This document shows positions 44,106-54,592 of a stretch of DNA of 64,000 bases, piece after piece. Below the pieces are notes generated by a model. It was not told where the DNA came from. It did not search any database and saw only the letters and a program-made list of their open reading frames with translations. The DNA is from BAIKAL-G1 sp943370385 (lineage in GTDB: Bacteria > Cyanobacteriota > Cyanobacteriia > PCC-6307 > Cyanobiaceae), in the NCBI GenBank assembly GCA_943370385.1, contig CALRQT020000007.1:124001-188000 (forward strand), in the 5' to 3' direction. The translations under genes and the position numbers were made by a program. Numbering within the stretch: the stretch's first letter is position 1; each line of letters begins with the position of its first letter.

Positions 44106-45254
44106 GTGGCGGACCTGCGGCCCAGCGAAAGCCCTGCCGATGGCCAGAGGGGCCCCGTCCAGCCCGACCCGCCGGAGCTGGCCCTGGCCCACCGCGCCCT
44201 GGAGAGCGGCGACTACGGCGCCTGCCTGCGGGGCCTGGCACCCCTGTCCGACGCCCATGGCGCCAGCACGGCCCTCGGGGGGCGGATCCGCTTACTGATG
44301 GCCACGGCCCTGATGGGCCAGGGCGACTCGGCCGGGGCAGCGGCCTGTTGCCGCAGCCTGCGGGGTTGCAAGGATCTCACCTTGCGCCAACAGGCCAGGG
44401 ACCTGGAGGAAGTGCTGGAGGCTCCGGCCCTGCAGCGGCCGCGCAACTGGTCGGTGCAGATGCCGACCCTGGGGGAGCTGGAGGTGGTGGAAGGGCGCTC
44501 GGCCCTGCGGAGCTGGCGCCGCCGCCCCAAGCCCGAGCCGCCCCCGCCGCCGCCCGTGGGCGCCACCAAAACGCCCTGGGGGTTTGCCCTGGTGGCCGTG
44601 GCCCTACTGCTGCTCACCACCCTGCTGGCGGGCTGCGTCCAGGTGGAAACCAGCCTGACCTTCCCGGCACCAGGCCGCCTACAGATCACCCAAACCAGCA
44701 CCAGCAGCACGGGCCAGGCCCTGCCCTGGCAACGGGACCTGGCCGCGGCCCTGGGGGGCGGCTCGGTGGTGGTGGAGCGCGACCATGGCCGCCAGAGCCT
44801 GCGCAACCGCCCCTTGCCCGCAGACCAAGCCCTCGCCTGGCTCGGCCAAAGCCTGGAGCGCGGCGCGGCCCTGGCCGGCGTCAGCCTGCCCAAGCCCGAG
44901 CTGGAACTGCGCGAGCGCAACTGGCTGATCGGCGTGCAACAACAGATGGAGCTGGCCATCGACCTGAGGGCGGTGGACTCCCTGCCGGGCCTGGACCTGT
45001 CCTTCCGGTTTGCCCCCCTCGATCCCCAGGCCATCGAGCGGGCCACGCCCAAGCCGGTAGAGCTGGGCCCAGGTGCCAAGGAGCTGCATTGGCCCCTGGA
45101 GCCCGGCGCCCTGAACCGGCTGGCCTGGCGCACCTGGCGCTGGAGCCGCCTGGGCCTGGGGGCCCTGGCCGTGGCCCTGCTGTTGGCCCTGGCCCTACTG
45201 CTGCAGCGACTGCGGTTCCGCGCAGGCTTCGGCTTCCCCCAGCTGCCCGCTTGA
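44106..45254 (+). CDS. DUF3153-family protein with extra N-terminal region and internal lipobox-like segment
   Basis: A 382-residue protein from GTG 44106. Residues 1 to ~155 look like helical-repeat (TPR-like) sequence ending in a basic, Pro-rich linker (RRRPKPEPPPPPPVG). A hydrophobic segment with a lipobox (LLLLTTLLAGC) follows, then the DUF3153 domain (VQVETSLTFPAPGRLQITQT), and a final C-terminal transmembrane helix (LGALAVALLLALALLLQRL). DUF3153 proteins are cyanobacterial and plastid, of unknown function. Normally the lipobox would be at the N-terminus, so the first 155 residues are an unusual extension. It starts 4 nt after argB and is probably co-transcribed. Confidence 0.8.
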   Translation: MADLRPSESPADGQRGPVQPDPPELALAHRALESGDYGACLRGLAPLSDAHGASTALGGRIRLLMATALMGQGDSAGAAACCRSLRGCKDLTLRQQARDLEEVLEAPALQRPRNWSVQMPTLGELEVVEGRSALRSWRRRPKPEPPPPPPVGATKTPWGFALVAVALLLLTTLLAGCVQVETSLTFPAPGRLQITQTSTSSTGQALPWQRDLAAALGGGSVVVERDHGRQSLRNRPLPADQALAWLGQSLERGAALAGVSLPKPELELRERNWLIGVQQQMELAIDLRAVDSLPGLDLSFRFAPLDPQAIERATPKPVELGPGAKELHWPLEPGALNRLAWRTWRWSRLGLGALAVALLLALALLLQRLRFRAGFGFPQLPA

Positions 45255-45285
45255 ACCTTGAGCCGCCCCAACGGCCCTAGGGCCG

Positions 45286-47604
45286 TTACAGCTCCAGGGG
45301 ATCGGGGTCGATGCTCAGGCTCACATCCCTCGCCAGGCCCTCCCGCAGCAGGGCCTCAGCCGGCAAAGGCAACTCGCTGCCAGCGGGGCCATGCAGGAGC
45401 AACTGCCAGCGGCTGCGGCCCGCCACCCGGGCAATTGGGGCCGGGGCCGGGCCGATCAACAGCCAGCCGCTGGCCTGCACCTGGCCGCGGATGCGCTCCG
45501 CCAGGGATGCGGCGGCCGTGGCCGTGCCGCTGGCCGATGGCCCGGCCAGGCGCAGCAGGCAGGCGCGACTGAAGGGCACCAGGTGAGCGGAGCGCCGCAG
45601 GGCCAGTTCCTCAGCCAAGAAGGCCTCGTAGCGGCCATCCACCAGGTGGCGAATCACCGGATGGTCGGGGCAGTAGGTCTGCACCAGCACTTCCCCGGGC
45701 CGGTCACCCCGGCCGGCCCGGCCCGCCAGTTGCAACAGCAGCTGGAGGCTCTGTTCGCCGGCCCGCAGGTCGGGCCGGTGCAGCAGGCCATCGGCGGCCA
45801 GCACGGCCGCCAGGGTGACGGCGGGCAGGTCCATGCCCTTGGCCAGCATCTGGGTGCCCACCAGCACATCGGCCTCCCCGGCGGCAAAGCGCTGCAGCAG
45901 GCGGCGGTGGCCATCGCGGCCCCGGGTGGTGTCCCGGTCAAAGCGCAGCAGGCGCAGGCCGTCGAGCTCCTTCTCGAGCTGCTCCATCACCCGCTGGGTG
46001 CCGGCCCCGAAGGGCTTGAAGGCGGTGGAGCCGCAGTGGGAGCAGCGTTCGCCAATCTCGGCGCGGTGGTCACACCAGTGGCAGCGCAGCCACTGGGGCC
46101 CATCACTACGGCCATGGACCGTGAGCGCCACATCGCAATTGGGACAAAGCACCACCTCGCCGCAGCTGCGGCAACTGAGAAAACTGCTGTGGCCGCGGCG
46201 GGGCACCAGCAGCACCGCCTGCTCGCCCCGCTCCGCCAGGCTGCCGAGGCGCTGCATCAGGGGCCGGCTGATCAGGCGGCGGTGGCCGTCCTCCAGCTCC
46301 AATCGCATGTCCACCAGGCGCACCGGTGGCAGGGGCCGGCCGCCGATGCGCTCGGGCAGGCGTAGCAACTCGGTGGTGGCTGCCGGCCCCTGGCAGGTCT
46401 GCCAGGTCTCCAGCGATGGGGTGGCGCTGCCCAGCACCAGGCGGGCACCACTGCGGCGGGCCCGGTGCCGGGCCACGTCCCGGGCGTGATAACAGGGCAT
46501 GGGGCTGTCCTGCTTGTAGGAGCTGTCGTGCTCCTCATCGAGCACGATCAGGCCCAGGTTGGTGATCGGCAAAAACACCGCCGAGCGGGTGCCCACCACC
46601 AGCAGGGGCTCCCCATCGGCCTCCAGGCAGCGACGCCAGGTGTCGATGCGCTGGCCCTCGCTGCAACCGCTGTGGAATTCGGCCACCGCCGCACCAAAGC
46701 GCTGGCGGCACCGGTCCAGCAGTTGGGGCACCAGGCCGATTTCGGGGGTCAACAGCAACACCCCCTGCCCGGCGGCCACACAATCCGCGGCTGCCTGCAG
46801 ATACACCTCGGTTTTGCCGGCACCGGTGACGCCCCAAAGCAGCAGGCCCTGACCCCCAGGCGCGCGGCGAATCTGTGCAAGGGCGGCGGCCTGGGCGCCG
46901 GTGAGGGTTTGGGACGGTGCCAGGTCCAGGCGGGGGGTCCCTTTGGCGCCATCACTGGCCTGGGGAACCCGCGCCTCTTTGCGCACCAGGCCGCGCCGCT
47001 CGAGGCCGTCGAGCACCGATCGACTCAAGCCACCGCTGGCCAGCAACTCCGCCTGCCAGGCCCCGCCGCCCTGGCTGGCCAGCTGGTCGACCAGGGCCTG
47101 TTGCTTGGCCGAAAGGGAAAGGCCGGTGCTGCTTGGGGTCGCCGCTTCAGCGGCCAGGGCAACCCAAACCCGGCTCCGGGGGGCGGCGGCCGCCTTCGCG
47201 GGTCGTTGCCCCAGCCAGCCCGGCGGCAGGGCACTTTTGAGGGTGCGAAACAGGCTGGTGTGGCAATCGCGGGCCACGTCCTCGATCAGGCCCTGCCATT
47301 GGCCATCCACCGCCGCCCGCTGATGCAGCGCCTCGACCGCGACCAGGGTCACCCCCTCCAGGCCCTCGGGCCGCGCTTGCAGGGTTTCCACCACCAGGCC
47401 CACGTGGCGCCTCCCCCGCAAGGGCACCCGCACGAGATCGCCACTGGCCAGCGCCAGGCCATCAGGGTTGGCATAGGTGAACACCTGGCCCTCCCGGCCC
47501 GCCTCCACCCACACCTGAACCCAGGGGTCCCCGGGGCTGGCAACGGGCCCTTCGGCGGCTATGGGGCGATCAGCTTGGATGGGCAACCTTGCAGAACTCA
47601 CCAC
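45286..47604 (-). CDS. priA: Primosomal replication restart helicase PriA
   Basis: About 772 residues from GTG 47604. It restarts collapsed replication forks. An N-terminal 3'-binding domain precedes the helicase core: GVTGAGKTEVYLQAA (Walker A), VLDEEHDSSYKQ (DEEH box) and LVGTQMLAKGMDLPAVTL. Paired zinc-binding cysteines lie between helicase lobes (CRSCGEVVLCPNCD, CHWCD, CSHCGS). Final motif QLAGRAGRGDRPGEVLVQT. All expected parts are present. It is convergent with the DUF3153 gene and divergent from rpoD. Confidence 0.95.
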   Translation of the reverse strand: MVSSARLPIQADRPIAAEGPVASPGDPWVQVWVEAGREGQVFTYANPDGLALASGDLVRVPLRGRRHVGLVVETLQARPEGLEGVTLVAVEALHQRAAVDGQWQGLIEDVARDCHTSLFRTLKSALPPGWLGQRPAKAAAAPRSRVWVALAAEAATPSSTGLSLSAKQQALVDQLASQGGGAWQAELLASGGLSRSVLDGLERRGLVRKEARVPQASDGAKGTPRLDLAPSQTLTGAQAAALAQIRRAPGGQGLLLWGVTGAGKTEVYLQAAADCVAAGQGVLLLTPEIGLVPQLLDRCRQRFGAAVAEFHSGCSEGQRIDTWRRCLEADGEPLLVVGTRSAVFLPITNLGLIVLDEEHDSSYKQDSPMPCYHARDVARHRARRSGARLVLGSATPSLETWQTCQGPAATTELLRLPERIGGRPLPPVRLVDMRLELEDGHRRLISRPLMQRLGSLAERGEQAVLLVPRRGHSSFLSCRSCGEVVLCPNCDVALTVHGRSDGPQWLRCHWCDHRAEIGERCSHCGSTAFKPFGAGTQRVMEQLEKELDGLRLLRFDRDTTRGRDGHRRLLQRFAAGEADVLVGTQMLAKGMDLPAVTLAAVLAADGLLHRPDLRAGEQSLQLLLQLAGRAGRGDRPGEVLVQTYCPDHPVIRHLVDGRYEAFLAEELALRRSAHLVPFSRACLLRLAGPSASGTATAAASLAERIRGQVQASGWLLIGPAPAPIARVAGRSRWQLLLHGPAGSELPLPAEALLREGLARDVSLSIDPDPLEL

Positions 47605-48107
47605 TCTTTCTTAAGATGTGGGGGTTGAGCAGCCGTCACCAGCTGCTGTCGGAACCCGGCAGAGTTCCGTCCAGAGGGAAGATCGATGCCCGCGTCCAGG
47701 GAGTTTCCAGCCCTGAACCGCCGATCTGCGAACTCCCCTGACAGCGCTGCCGGGGCCTTGCCCACTCTTGTTCTGTCCATGTCGGGTTTCTGCCCCACGT
47801 CTTGAACCAGTCCAGTCCCCTGCGACCCACACCTGCCTTGTTGACCCAGCGTGGCTAGGGATGGTTGGTGCGTCCTGCATCACCGTTCCTGTTCACGGCC
47901 CTGGTCATCGCCAGGGCGGCCCCCAAGGGCTTGATTGAAGCTTGATTGGTTCCTTCATCAGGATTCCGCCGCCCACTTGGGCTCCAGGCCTGACGTTCTG
48001 CCCCAATCCAGGACCTGCCGACCCAGCGCCCGTGCCCGCTCGCCTGCTGCCCTTACCCCCGCGACACCTGCGCCGCCCGTAACGCCTTCCCCCGTCTTCC
48101 CATCCCC
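47605..48107. other. 503-bp divergent spacer between priA and the sigma factor gene
   Basis: No gene is supported. It must hold the priA promoter (TTAAGA close to its start on the minus strand) and the sigma gene's promoter and a long leader. A TAGGGA box at 47856 preceded by TTGACC at 47841 has too short a spacer to be one promoter. No RNA gene is recognisable. Confidence 0.5.
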
Positions 48108-49673
<1,566 letters not shown>

Positions 49674-49678
49674 GCCAG

Positions 49679-50803
49679 ATGCCTGAGTCCCCCTCCCTGG
49701 AGGCAGCACCTGCTGCCCCCAGGGTTTCGATTGTTCTGCCCACCTACAACGAACGGGGAAACATTGAGTCCCTGCTCAACCAGCTGCTGCCCCTCAAGGC
49801 CCGGTTCGACCTGGAAATCCTGGTGGTGGATGACGACTCCGCCGATGGCACCGCCGAGTTGGTGCGCCAACTCGCCCATGGCGAACCCTGCCTGCGCCTG
49901 ATCCGCCGGGTCGGCCGCGCCGGCCTAGCCAGCGCCATCAAGGAGGGATTGCTCGATGCCACCGGTGACCTGGTGGTGGTGATGGACAGCGACGGCCAGC
50001 ACCAGCCCAGCTCCGTCCTGGAGGCCCTCACCACCCTGCAGCAGGGGAACTTCGACCTGGTGATCGGCAGCCGCTTCCACGCCCAGGCCCAGATCCAGGG
50101 TCTCAGTGGCCGGCGCGAGACCGGTTCCACCTGGGCCAACAAGCTGGCCCGGGCCAGCCTGCCGCGCTACCGCCAACTCAGCGATTACATGAGCGGTTTT
50201 TTTGCCCTGCGGCTGGATCGCTGCCTGCCCCTGATTCGGGCCGTGGATGTGAACGGCTTCAAGTTTCTCTATGAGTTGCTGGCCCACAGCCGCGGCCGCC
50301 TGCGCGTCTGCGATATCCCCTTGAGTTTCCAGCCCCGGGGCTATGGCAGCTCCAAGTTGGACGTGGCGGTGTTATGGGATTTCGGCATCTCGATCCTGCA
50401 CACGCTTTGCCTGCGCCTCTTGCCGCGGCGGGCGATCAGTTTTGGCCTGGTGGGCGCCTCTGGCTTCCTGGTGCAGATCCTCGTCACCCAGCTGGTGATG
50501 CTGCTGGGGGTGGCCTTCACCCAGGCCCTGCCGGTGGCCGTGGTGGCTGCCGCCAGCTCCAATTACCTGGTCAATAACGCCCTCACCTTCCGCTTCCAGC
50601 GCCAGCAAGGCCTGGCCCTGCTGCGGGGCCTGCTCAAGTTCCTGCTGGTGGCCTCCCTACCGGTGCTGGCCAATGTGGGTGTGGCGTCAGCGTTTTACAG
50701 CTACGTCTCCCACAACACCTTCTGGGCCCAGTTGGCGGGGATTGTGGTGGTGTTTGTTTGGAATTACGCCGCCTCATCCCGCTTCGTCTGGAACACTCCT
50801 TGA
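49679..50803 (+). CDS. GT2 glycosyltransferase fused to GtrA-like membrane domain
   Basis: A 374-residue protein. Residues 10 to ~230 are a family 2 glycosyltransferase of the dolichol-phosphate-mannose-synthase type (VSIVLPTYNERGNIESLL, VVDDDSADGTAELV with the DXD-like acidic cluster, VVMDSDGQHQPSSVLEAL). The C-terminal ~130 residues have four helices of the GtrA family (FGLVGASGFLVQILVTQLV, SSNYLVNNALTFRF, FVWNYAASSRFVW), which flip or retain the lipid-linked sugar. Such fusions make polyprenyl-phosphate sugars for glycan decoration. It follows rpoD after 5 nt, so it may be transcribed with it. Confidence 0.9.
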   Translation: MPESPSLEAAPAAPRVSIVLPTYNERGNIESLLNQLLPLKARFDLEILVVDDDSADGTAELVRQLAHGEPCLRLIRRVGRAGLASAIKEGLLDATGDLVVVMDSDGQHQPSSVLEALTTLQQGNFDLVIGSRFHAQAQIQGLSGRRETGSTWANKLARASLPRYRQLSDYMSGFFALRLDRCLPLIRAVDVNGFKFLYELLAHSRGRLRVCDIPLSFQPRGYGSSKLDVAVLWDFGISILHTLCLRLLPRRAISFGLVGASGFLVQILVTQLVMLLGVAFTQALPVAVVAAASSNYLVNNALTFRFQRQQGLALLRGLLKFLLVASLPVLANVGVASAFYSYVSHNTFWAQLAGIVVVFVWNYAASSRFVWNTP

Positions 50804-50832
50804 CGAGGGTCCAGCCCCTAGCCGCCCCATCC

Positions 50833-51306
50833 ATGACCAACGCCCCTGCCCCGAGCGATTCGATGGCCCCTGCCGAGCCCAAATCAGCGCCAGAAACCCC
50901 TGGGGGCCTGAGCCTGGCGGACCTGGCCAGCCTGCGCACGGCCCCAGCCCTGGCAGCCCACCAGCGCCCGGGCCTGCTGGCCGAGCTCAAGACCAAGCTG
51001 GCGGCCTGTGACTGGTTCACGATCGGTGTGATGGCCCCCTCGGCGGCGGCCGCCCTGGCGGCCCTGCGGGCCTGCGAAGCGGGCCTGGGCTGGCCGGCCC
51101 TGGAGGCCCACGGCCAGGCTCCGCAAGCTGAGGGCGTGGCGGGCCCGGTGTTCCTCAAGGGGAACCAGCACTCGGGCCAGTTCCTGCTGCGGGGCGAAGC
51201 GGGCCTGGGCGAGGGGATCCTGATCAGCGGCCACCTCAACGGCGAACCCGATCCAGCCCTGGAAGGCACCTGGGGGCCCCTGCCCCTCGACCTTTTCAAC
51301 GCCTGA
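50833..51306 (+). CDS. DUF1824-family protein
   Basis: About 157 residues from ATG 50833; the earlier in-frame start overlaps the glycosyltransferase. Conserved core: KLAACDWFTIGVMAPSAAAA, GPVFLKGNQHSGQFLLR, EAGLGEGILISGHL. These match DUF1824, a small soluble cyanobacterial family of unknown function. It follows the GT2 gene after 29 nt. Confidence 0.85.
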   Translation: MTNAPAPSDSMAPAEPKSAPETPGGLSLADLASLRTAPALAAHQRPGLLAELKTKLAACDWFTIGVMAPSAAAALAALRACEAGLGWPALEAHGQAPQAEGVAGPVFLKGNQHSGQFLLRGEAGLGEGILISGHLNGEPDPALEGTWGPLPLDLFNA

Positions 51307-51423
51307 AACCCCTCAAGGACCCAGTAGTAGTCCGTGGTGTCCAACCACCAGCCGGCCATTTCCGGCGAGGGGCCTTTCAACAGGTCAAGAGTTGCCGCGG
51401 CAACGGGCGGGCGGACCCGCCAC

Positions 51424-51433
51424 TGCCTAGGCT
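51424..51433 (+). promoter_or_regulatory. Candidate -10 for hemC
   Basis: TGCCTAGGCT, with TAGGCT 45 nt before the ATG; the core is shared with the psb27 element. Confidence 0.3.
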
Positions 51434-51478
51434 GACCCGCTGTTGTCAGGCAGCAGACGCTGCCCCCGAAGGTTTCTG

Positions 51479-52432
51479 ATGGCCGGTTCCACCCTGCGCA
51501 TTGCTTCCCGACGCAGCCAGCTGGCCATGGTGCAGACCCATTGGGTGCGCGATGAACTGGCCTCGGCCCATCCGGGCCTGGAGATCAGCATCGAAGCGAT
51601 GGCCACCCAGGGGGACAAGATCCTCGATGTGGCCCTGGCCAAGATCGGCGACAAGGGCCTGTTTACCAAAGAATTGGAGGCCCAGATGTTGCTGGACCGG
51701 GCCGATATCGCCGTCCACAGCCTCAAGGACCTACCCACCAACCTGCCCGAGGGGCTGATGCTCGGCTGCATCACCGAGCGTGAAGACCCCGCCGATGCCC
51801 TGGTGGTGCACGAAAAACACAAGGACAAAACCCTCGCCACCCTGCCCCAGGGAGCCGTGGTCGGCACCAGCTCCCTAAGGCGCCTGGCCCAGCTCCGCCA
51901 CCACTTCCCCCACCTGGACTTCAAGGATGTGCGCGGCAATGTGATCACCCGGCTGGAGAAGCTCGATTCGGGCGAATTTGATTGCCTGATCCTGGCCGCC
52001 GCGGGCCTGGGGCGCCTCGGCCTGGGCGACCGGATCCACGAGCGCATCGATCCTTCGATCTCCCTGCACGCCGTCGGCCAAGGGGCCCTGGGCATCGAAT
52101 GCCGCCTGGGCGATGACACCGTGCTGGCCCAGATCAAGGCGCTCGAACACCTGCCTACGGCCCGCCGCTGTCTGGCCGAACGGGCCTTCCTGCGCCAATT
52201 GGAGGGGGGCTGCCAGGTGCCGATCGGCGTCAACAGCCGCTTTGAGGGCGAGGAGCTGGTCCTCACCGGCATGGTGGCCAGCCTCGATGGCTTGCGGCTC
52301 GTGCGCGATGAGGTGCGGGGCCCCCAGGCGGACCCCGAAGCGATCGGCGTCGCCCTAGCCCTGGCCCTGCGCGCCCAGGGAGCGGGTGAAATCCTGGAGG
52401 AGATCATTGCAAGCGTCCGGCCCCAGGCCTGA
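51479..52432 (+). CDS. hemC: Hydroxymethylbilane synthase (porphobilinogen deaminase)
   Basis: About 317 residues from ATG 51479. It polymerises four porphobilinogens into hydroxymethylbilane for haem and chlorophyll synthesis. TLRIASRRSQLAMVQTHWV opens domain 1; HSLKDLPTNLPEGL and SSLRRLAQL contain the catalytic Asp/Arg set; the C-terminal LEGGCQVPIGV holds the Cys for the dipyrromethane cofactor. Complete and of normal length. The ClC gene begins within its 3' end. Confidence 0.96.
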   Translation: MAGSTLRIASRRSQLAMVQTHWVRDELASAHPGLEISIEAMATQGDKILDVALAKIGDKGLFTKELEAQMLLDRADIAVHSLKDLPTNLPEGLMLGCITEREDPADALVVHEKHKDKTLATLPQGAVVGTSSLRRLAQLRHHFPHLDFKDVRGNVITRLEKLDSGEFDCLILAAAGLGRLGLGDRIHERIDPSISLHAVGQGALGIECRLGDDTVLAQIKALEHLPTARRCLAERAFLRQLEGGCQVPIGVNSRFEGEELVLTGMVASLDGLRLVRDEVRGPQADPEAIGVALALALRAQGAGEILEEIIASVRPQA

Positions 52433-54545
52433 ACTGCCCGATCCCCAACCCTGCCCGGATCTGGGCCCGGCCGCTCCAGCGGATCCAGCCCCACTGGAGG
52501 CGGATTCGGCTGAACTTGATCCGGCAGACCATGATCCGGCTGACCCCGATCCGGCCGAAGTCGAGGCCAGGCCCCTGGCCTTTCAGTGGAGCCTGCTGGC
52601 CTGGGCCGGCCTGGTGGGCGTGCTCACCGGTTTTGCGGTGGTGGGTTTCCACGTGCTGCTCGGCTTCATCAACAACGTGCTGTTCGGCCCCGGCGTCGAG
52701 CTGCTGTTGCACCTGATCGGCGACAGCCAGCCCCAACCACCGCCGCTGGTGGAAGTGGTGGCCCTGCCCGCCGATAACGGCACCCCCTTGAAGGCCCTGC
52801 TGCAGATCGGCCTGGGCGGCCTGGGCTTTGTGCCGCCGCCACCGGCGCCGGTGGTGCCCGACCCCCTGCCAACCCAGCCGCTGTTGCTCAGCTGGCTCGC
52901 CTCCTGGCCCGTGGTGCTGGTGCCCCTGGTGGGTGGCCTGGGAGTGGGTCTGTTGCGCTTTTTTGGCGGCACTCTCGGCCCAAGCCTGCCGAGCTTGATG
53001 GCCATGGCCGATGGGTCGGTGAAGGCGGCAGCGAAGTTGCCGTTGCTGCGCCTGGTGGCGGCCTCCCTCAGCCTGGGCAGTGGCGCCTCCCTCGGACCGG
53101 AGGGCCCCAGCGTGGAGAGTGGCGGCAACATTGGCCTCTGGATTGCCAGCCGCTGCGGCCTCTCGCCCAGCAACCAAAAGGCCCTGGTGGCCGCCGGGGT
53201 CGCGGCAGGCCTGGCCGCGGGTTTCAAGGCACCGATTGCCGGCGTGTTCTTTGCCTTTGAGGGCAGCTACAGCACCATCCCGGGGCGGCCCAGTGTGCGG
53301 GCCGTGCTGGTGGCGGCGGTGACCTCGGAATTGGTCACCCAGCTCTGCCTGGGGGATGAACCGATCTTCCGCCTGCCGGCCTACGAGGTGCGCTCGCCCC
53401 TGGAGCTGCCCCTCTACCTGGGCCTGGGCCTGGTGGCCAGCCTGATGTCCTGGGCCCTGGTGGCGGTGCTGGCGGCTGGGCGCAGCGATGGCGTTCAGCG
53501 CCAGCTGGCCCGCCTGCCCGCCTGGCTCATCACCGGACTTGGAGGGCTGGGCGTGGGCCTGCTCGCCCTCGGCTTTCCCCAGGTGCTGGGGGTCGGCTAC
53601 GACACGATTGAAGCGCTGCTGGGCAGCAACGGTGGCATTGCCCTCACCACCTTGCTCGCCCTGCTGCTGGTCAAACTGCTGGCCACGGGCCTGAGTAGCG
53701 CCACCGGCTTTGTCGGGGGTGGCTTTGCCCCTGCCCTCTTTCTGGGGGCGGTGCTCGGCAATTGCTACGGCCAGATCCTGGGCGATAGCGGCTTCCACTT
53801 ACCCGTGGCCGAACCGCCGGCCTACGCCATGGTCGGCATGGCGGCGGTGCTGGCCGGCAGCGCCCGGGCGCCCCTCACGGCCCTGCTGCTGCTGTTCGAG
53901 CTCACCCATGACATCCGCATCGTGCTGCCCCTGATGGCGGCGGCCGGCCTAAGCGCCGCCCTGGTGGAACGCTGGCAGGGGCTGGCCGATCCGGGCCTGC
54001 TTGGACCCGATCCAACGGAGGAGGAGCGGCGCCGCCACCTGGCGGGCCTGGCCGTGGCCGTGGCCCTGGAGCCGGAAGCGCCCCTGGTGCTCGAAGCCAG
54101 CACCCCAGCCGCCAGTGCCCTAGACCAGCTGCTCGCCGCCCATGGCCACTGCCTGCTGGTAGAGCAGGACGACTGGGTGATTGCCCTGGTCACCCTCTCG
54201 GATCTGCAGCGGGCGATCAGCGCCGAACCCCAGGAGGGACTGGTGTTAGCAGCCTGCCGGCGAAGTGATCTGGTTTGGCTCCCCAGTGGTGCCAACCTGG
54301 CCCAGCTGGAGGACCAGCTCAGCCCCAATGGCCTGCGCCAATTGCCAGTGTTTGACCTCAGCACTGCTGCCCCTGCGGTGCTGCCCGAAGGGGTGCCCAG
54401 GGGAGGCCTTCCTTTGGGAAGCCTGCGGGGCCTGGCCAGCCGCGATGGCATGGCCCGGGCCCTGGCGCGGAGCCGTCGTCATGCCCTGGATGGGCCCACG
54501 AGTCCAGGCGCCCAGCAGCCTGAAGTCGCCCACCAAGGGATCTGA
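52407..54545 (+). CDS. ClC-type chloride channel/transporter with CBS-like C-terminus
   Basis: About 712 residues from TTG 52407, chosen because GGAGG sits six bases upstream; GTG 52386 is the alternative. It overlaps the hemC end by 26 nt. After a 55-residue acidic tail (five-residue DPADH-type repeats) come the transmembrane domains with ClC signatures: GSGASLGPEGPSVESGG (gating Glu in PEGP), and VGGGFAPALFLGAVLGN. The C-terminal part (LAAHGHCLLVEQDDWVIALV) is a CBS-type regulatory region. Glu retention fits a proton-coupled exchanger, but channel activity cannot be excluded. Confidence 0.92.
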   Translation: MQASGPRPELPDPQPCPDLGPAAPADPAPLEADSAELDPADHDPADPDPAEVEARPLAFQWSLLAWAGLVGVLTGFAVVGFHVLLGFINNVLFGPGVELLLHLIGDSQPQPPPLVEVVALPADNGTPLKALLQIGLGGLGFVPPPPAPVVPDPLPTQPLLLSWLASWPVVLVPLVGGLGVGLLRFFGGTLGPSLPSLMAMADGSVKAAAKLPLLRLVAASLSLGSGASLGPEGPSVESGGNIGLWIASRCGLSPSNQKALVAAGVAAGLAAGFKAPIAGVFFAFEGSYSTIPGRPSVRAVLVAAVTSELVTQLCLGDEPIFRLPAYEVRSPLELPLYLGLGLVASLMSWALVAVLAAGRSDGVQRQLARLPAWLITGLGGLGVGLLALGFPQVLGVGYDTIEALLGSNGGIALTTLLALLLVKLLATGLSSATGFVGGGFAPALFLGAVLGNCYGQILGDSGFHLPVAEPPAYAMVGMAAVLAGSARAPLTALLLLFELTHDIRIVLPLMAAAGLSAALVERWQGLADPGLLGPDPTEEERRRHLAGLAVAVALEPEAPLVLEASTPAASALDQLLAAHGHCLLVEQDDWVIALVTLSDLQRAISAEPQEGLVLAACRRSDLVWLPSGANLAQLEDQLSPNGLRQLPVFDLSTAAPAVLPEGVPRGGLPLGSLRGLASRDGMARALARSRRHALDGPTSPGAQQPEVAHQGI
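52503..52562. repeat. 15-nt tandem repeat at ClC N-terminus, 4 copies
   Basis: GATTCGGCTGAACTT, GATCCGGCAGACCAT, GATCCGGCTGACCCC and GATCCGGCCGAAGTC encode DSAEL, DPADH, DPADP and DPAEV. Confidence 0.9.
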
Positions 54546-54571
54546 ACCTGCCGGGGCGGAGGCAGGTTCAG
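54542..54571. terminator. Long hairpin between convergent ClC gene and ppa
   Basis: CTGAACCTGCC and GGCAGGTTCAG form a perfect 11-bp stem around GGGGCGGA, overlapping the ClC stop. It probably ends transcription from both sides, though there is no T-run. Confidence 0.6.
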
Positions 54572-54592
54572 GGCAGGCGCTCAGTGCACGGC

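Noticed and set aside
45391..47628. Two long plus-strand frames antisense to priA
   Set aside because: PriA is complete and conserved; the antisense translations are compositionally biased and lack motifs.
47605..48107. tRNA or small RNA gene in the large sigma-factor leader
   Set aside because: No cloverleaf, T-loop consensus or strong terminator is visible.
52404..53798. 464-codon minus-strand frame over the ClC gene
   Set aside because: Gln/His-rich antisense shadow.
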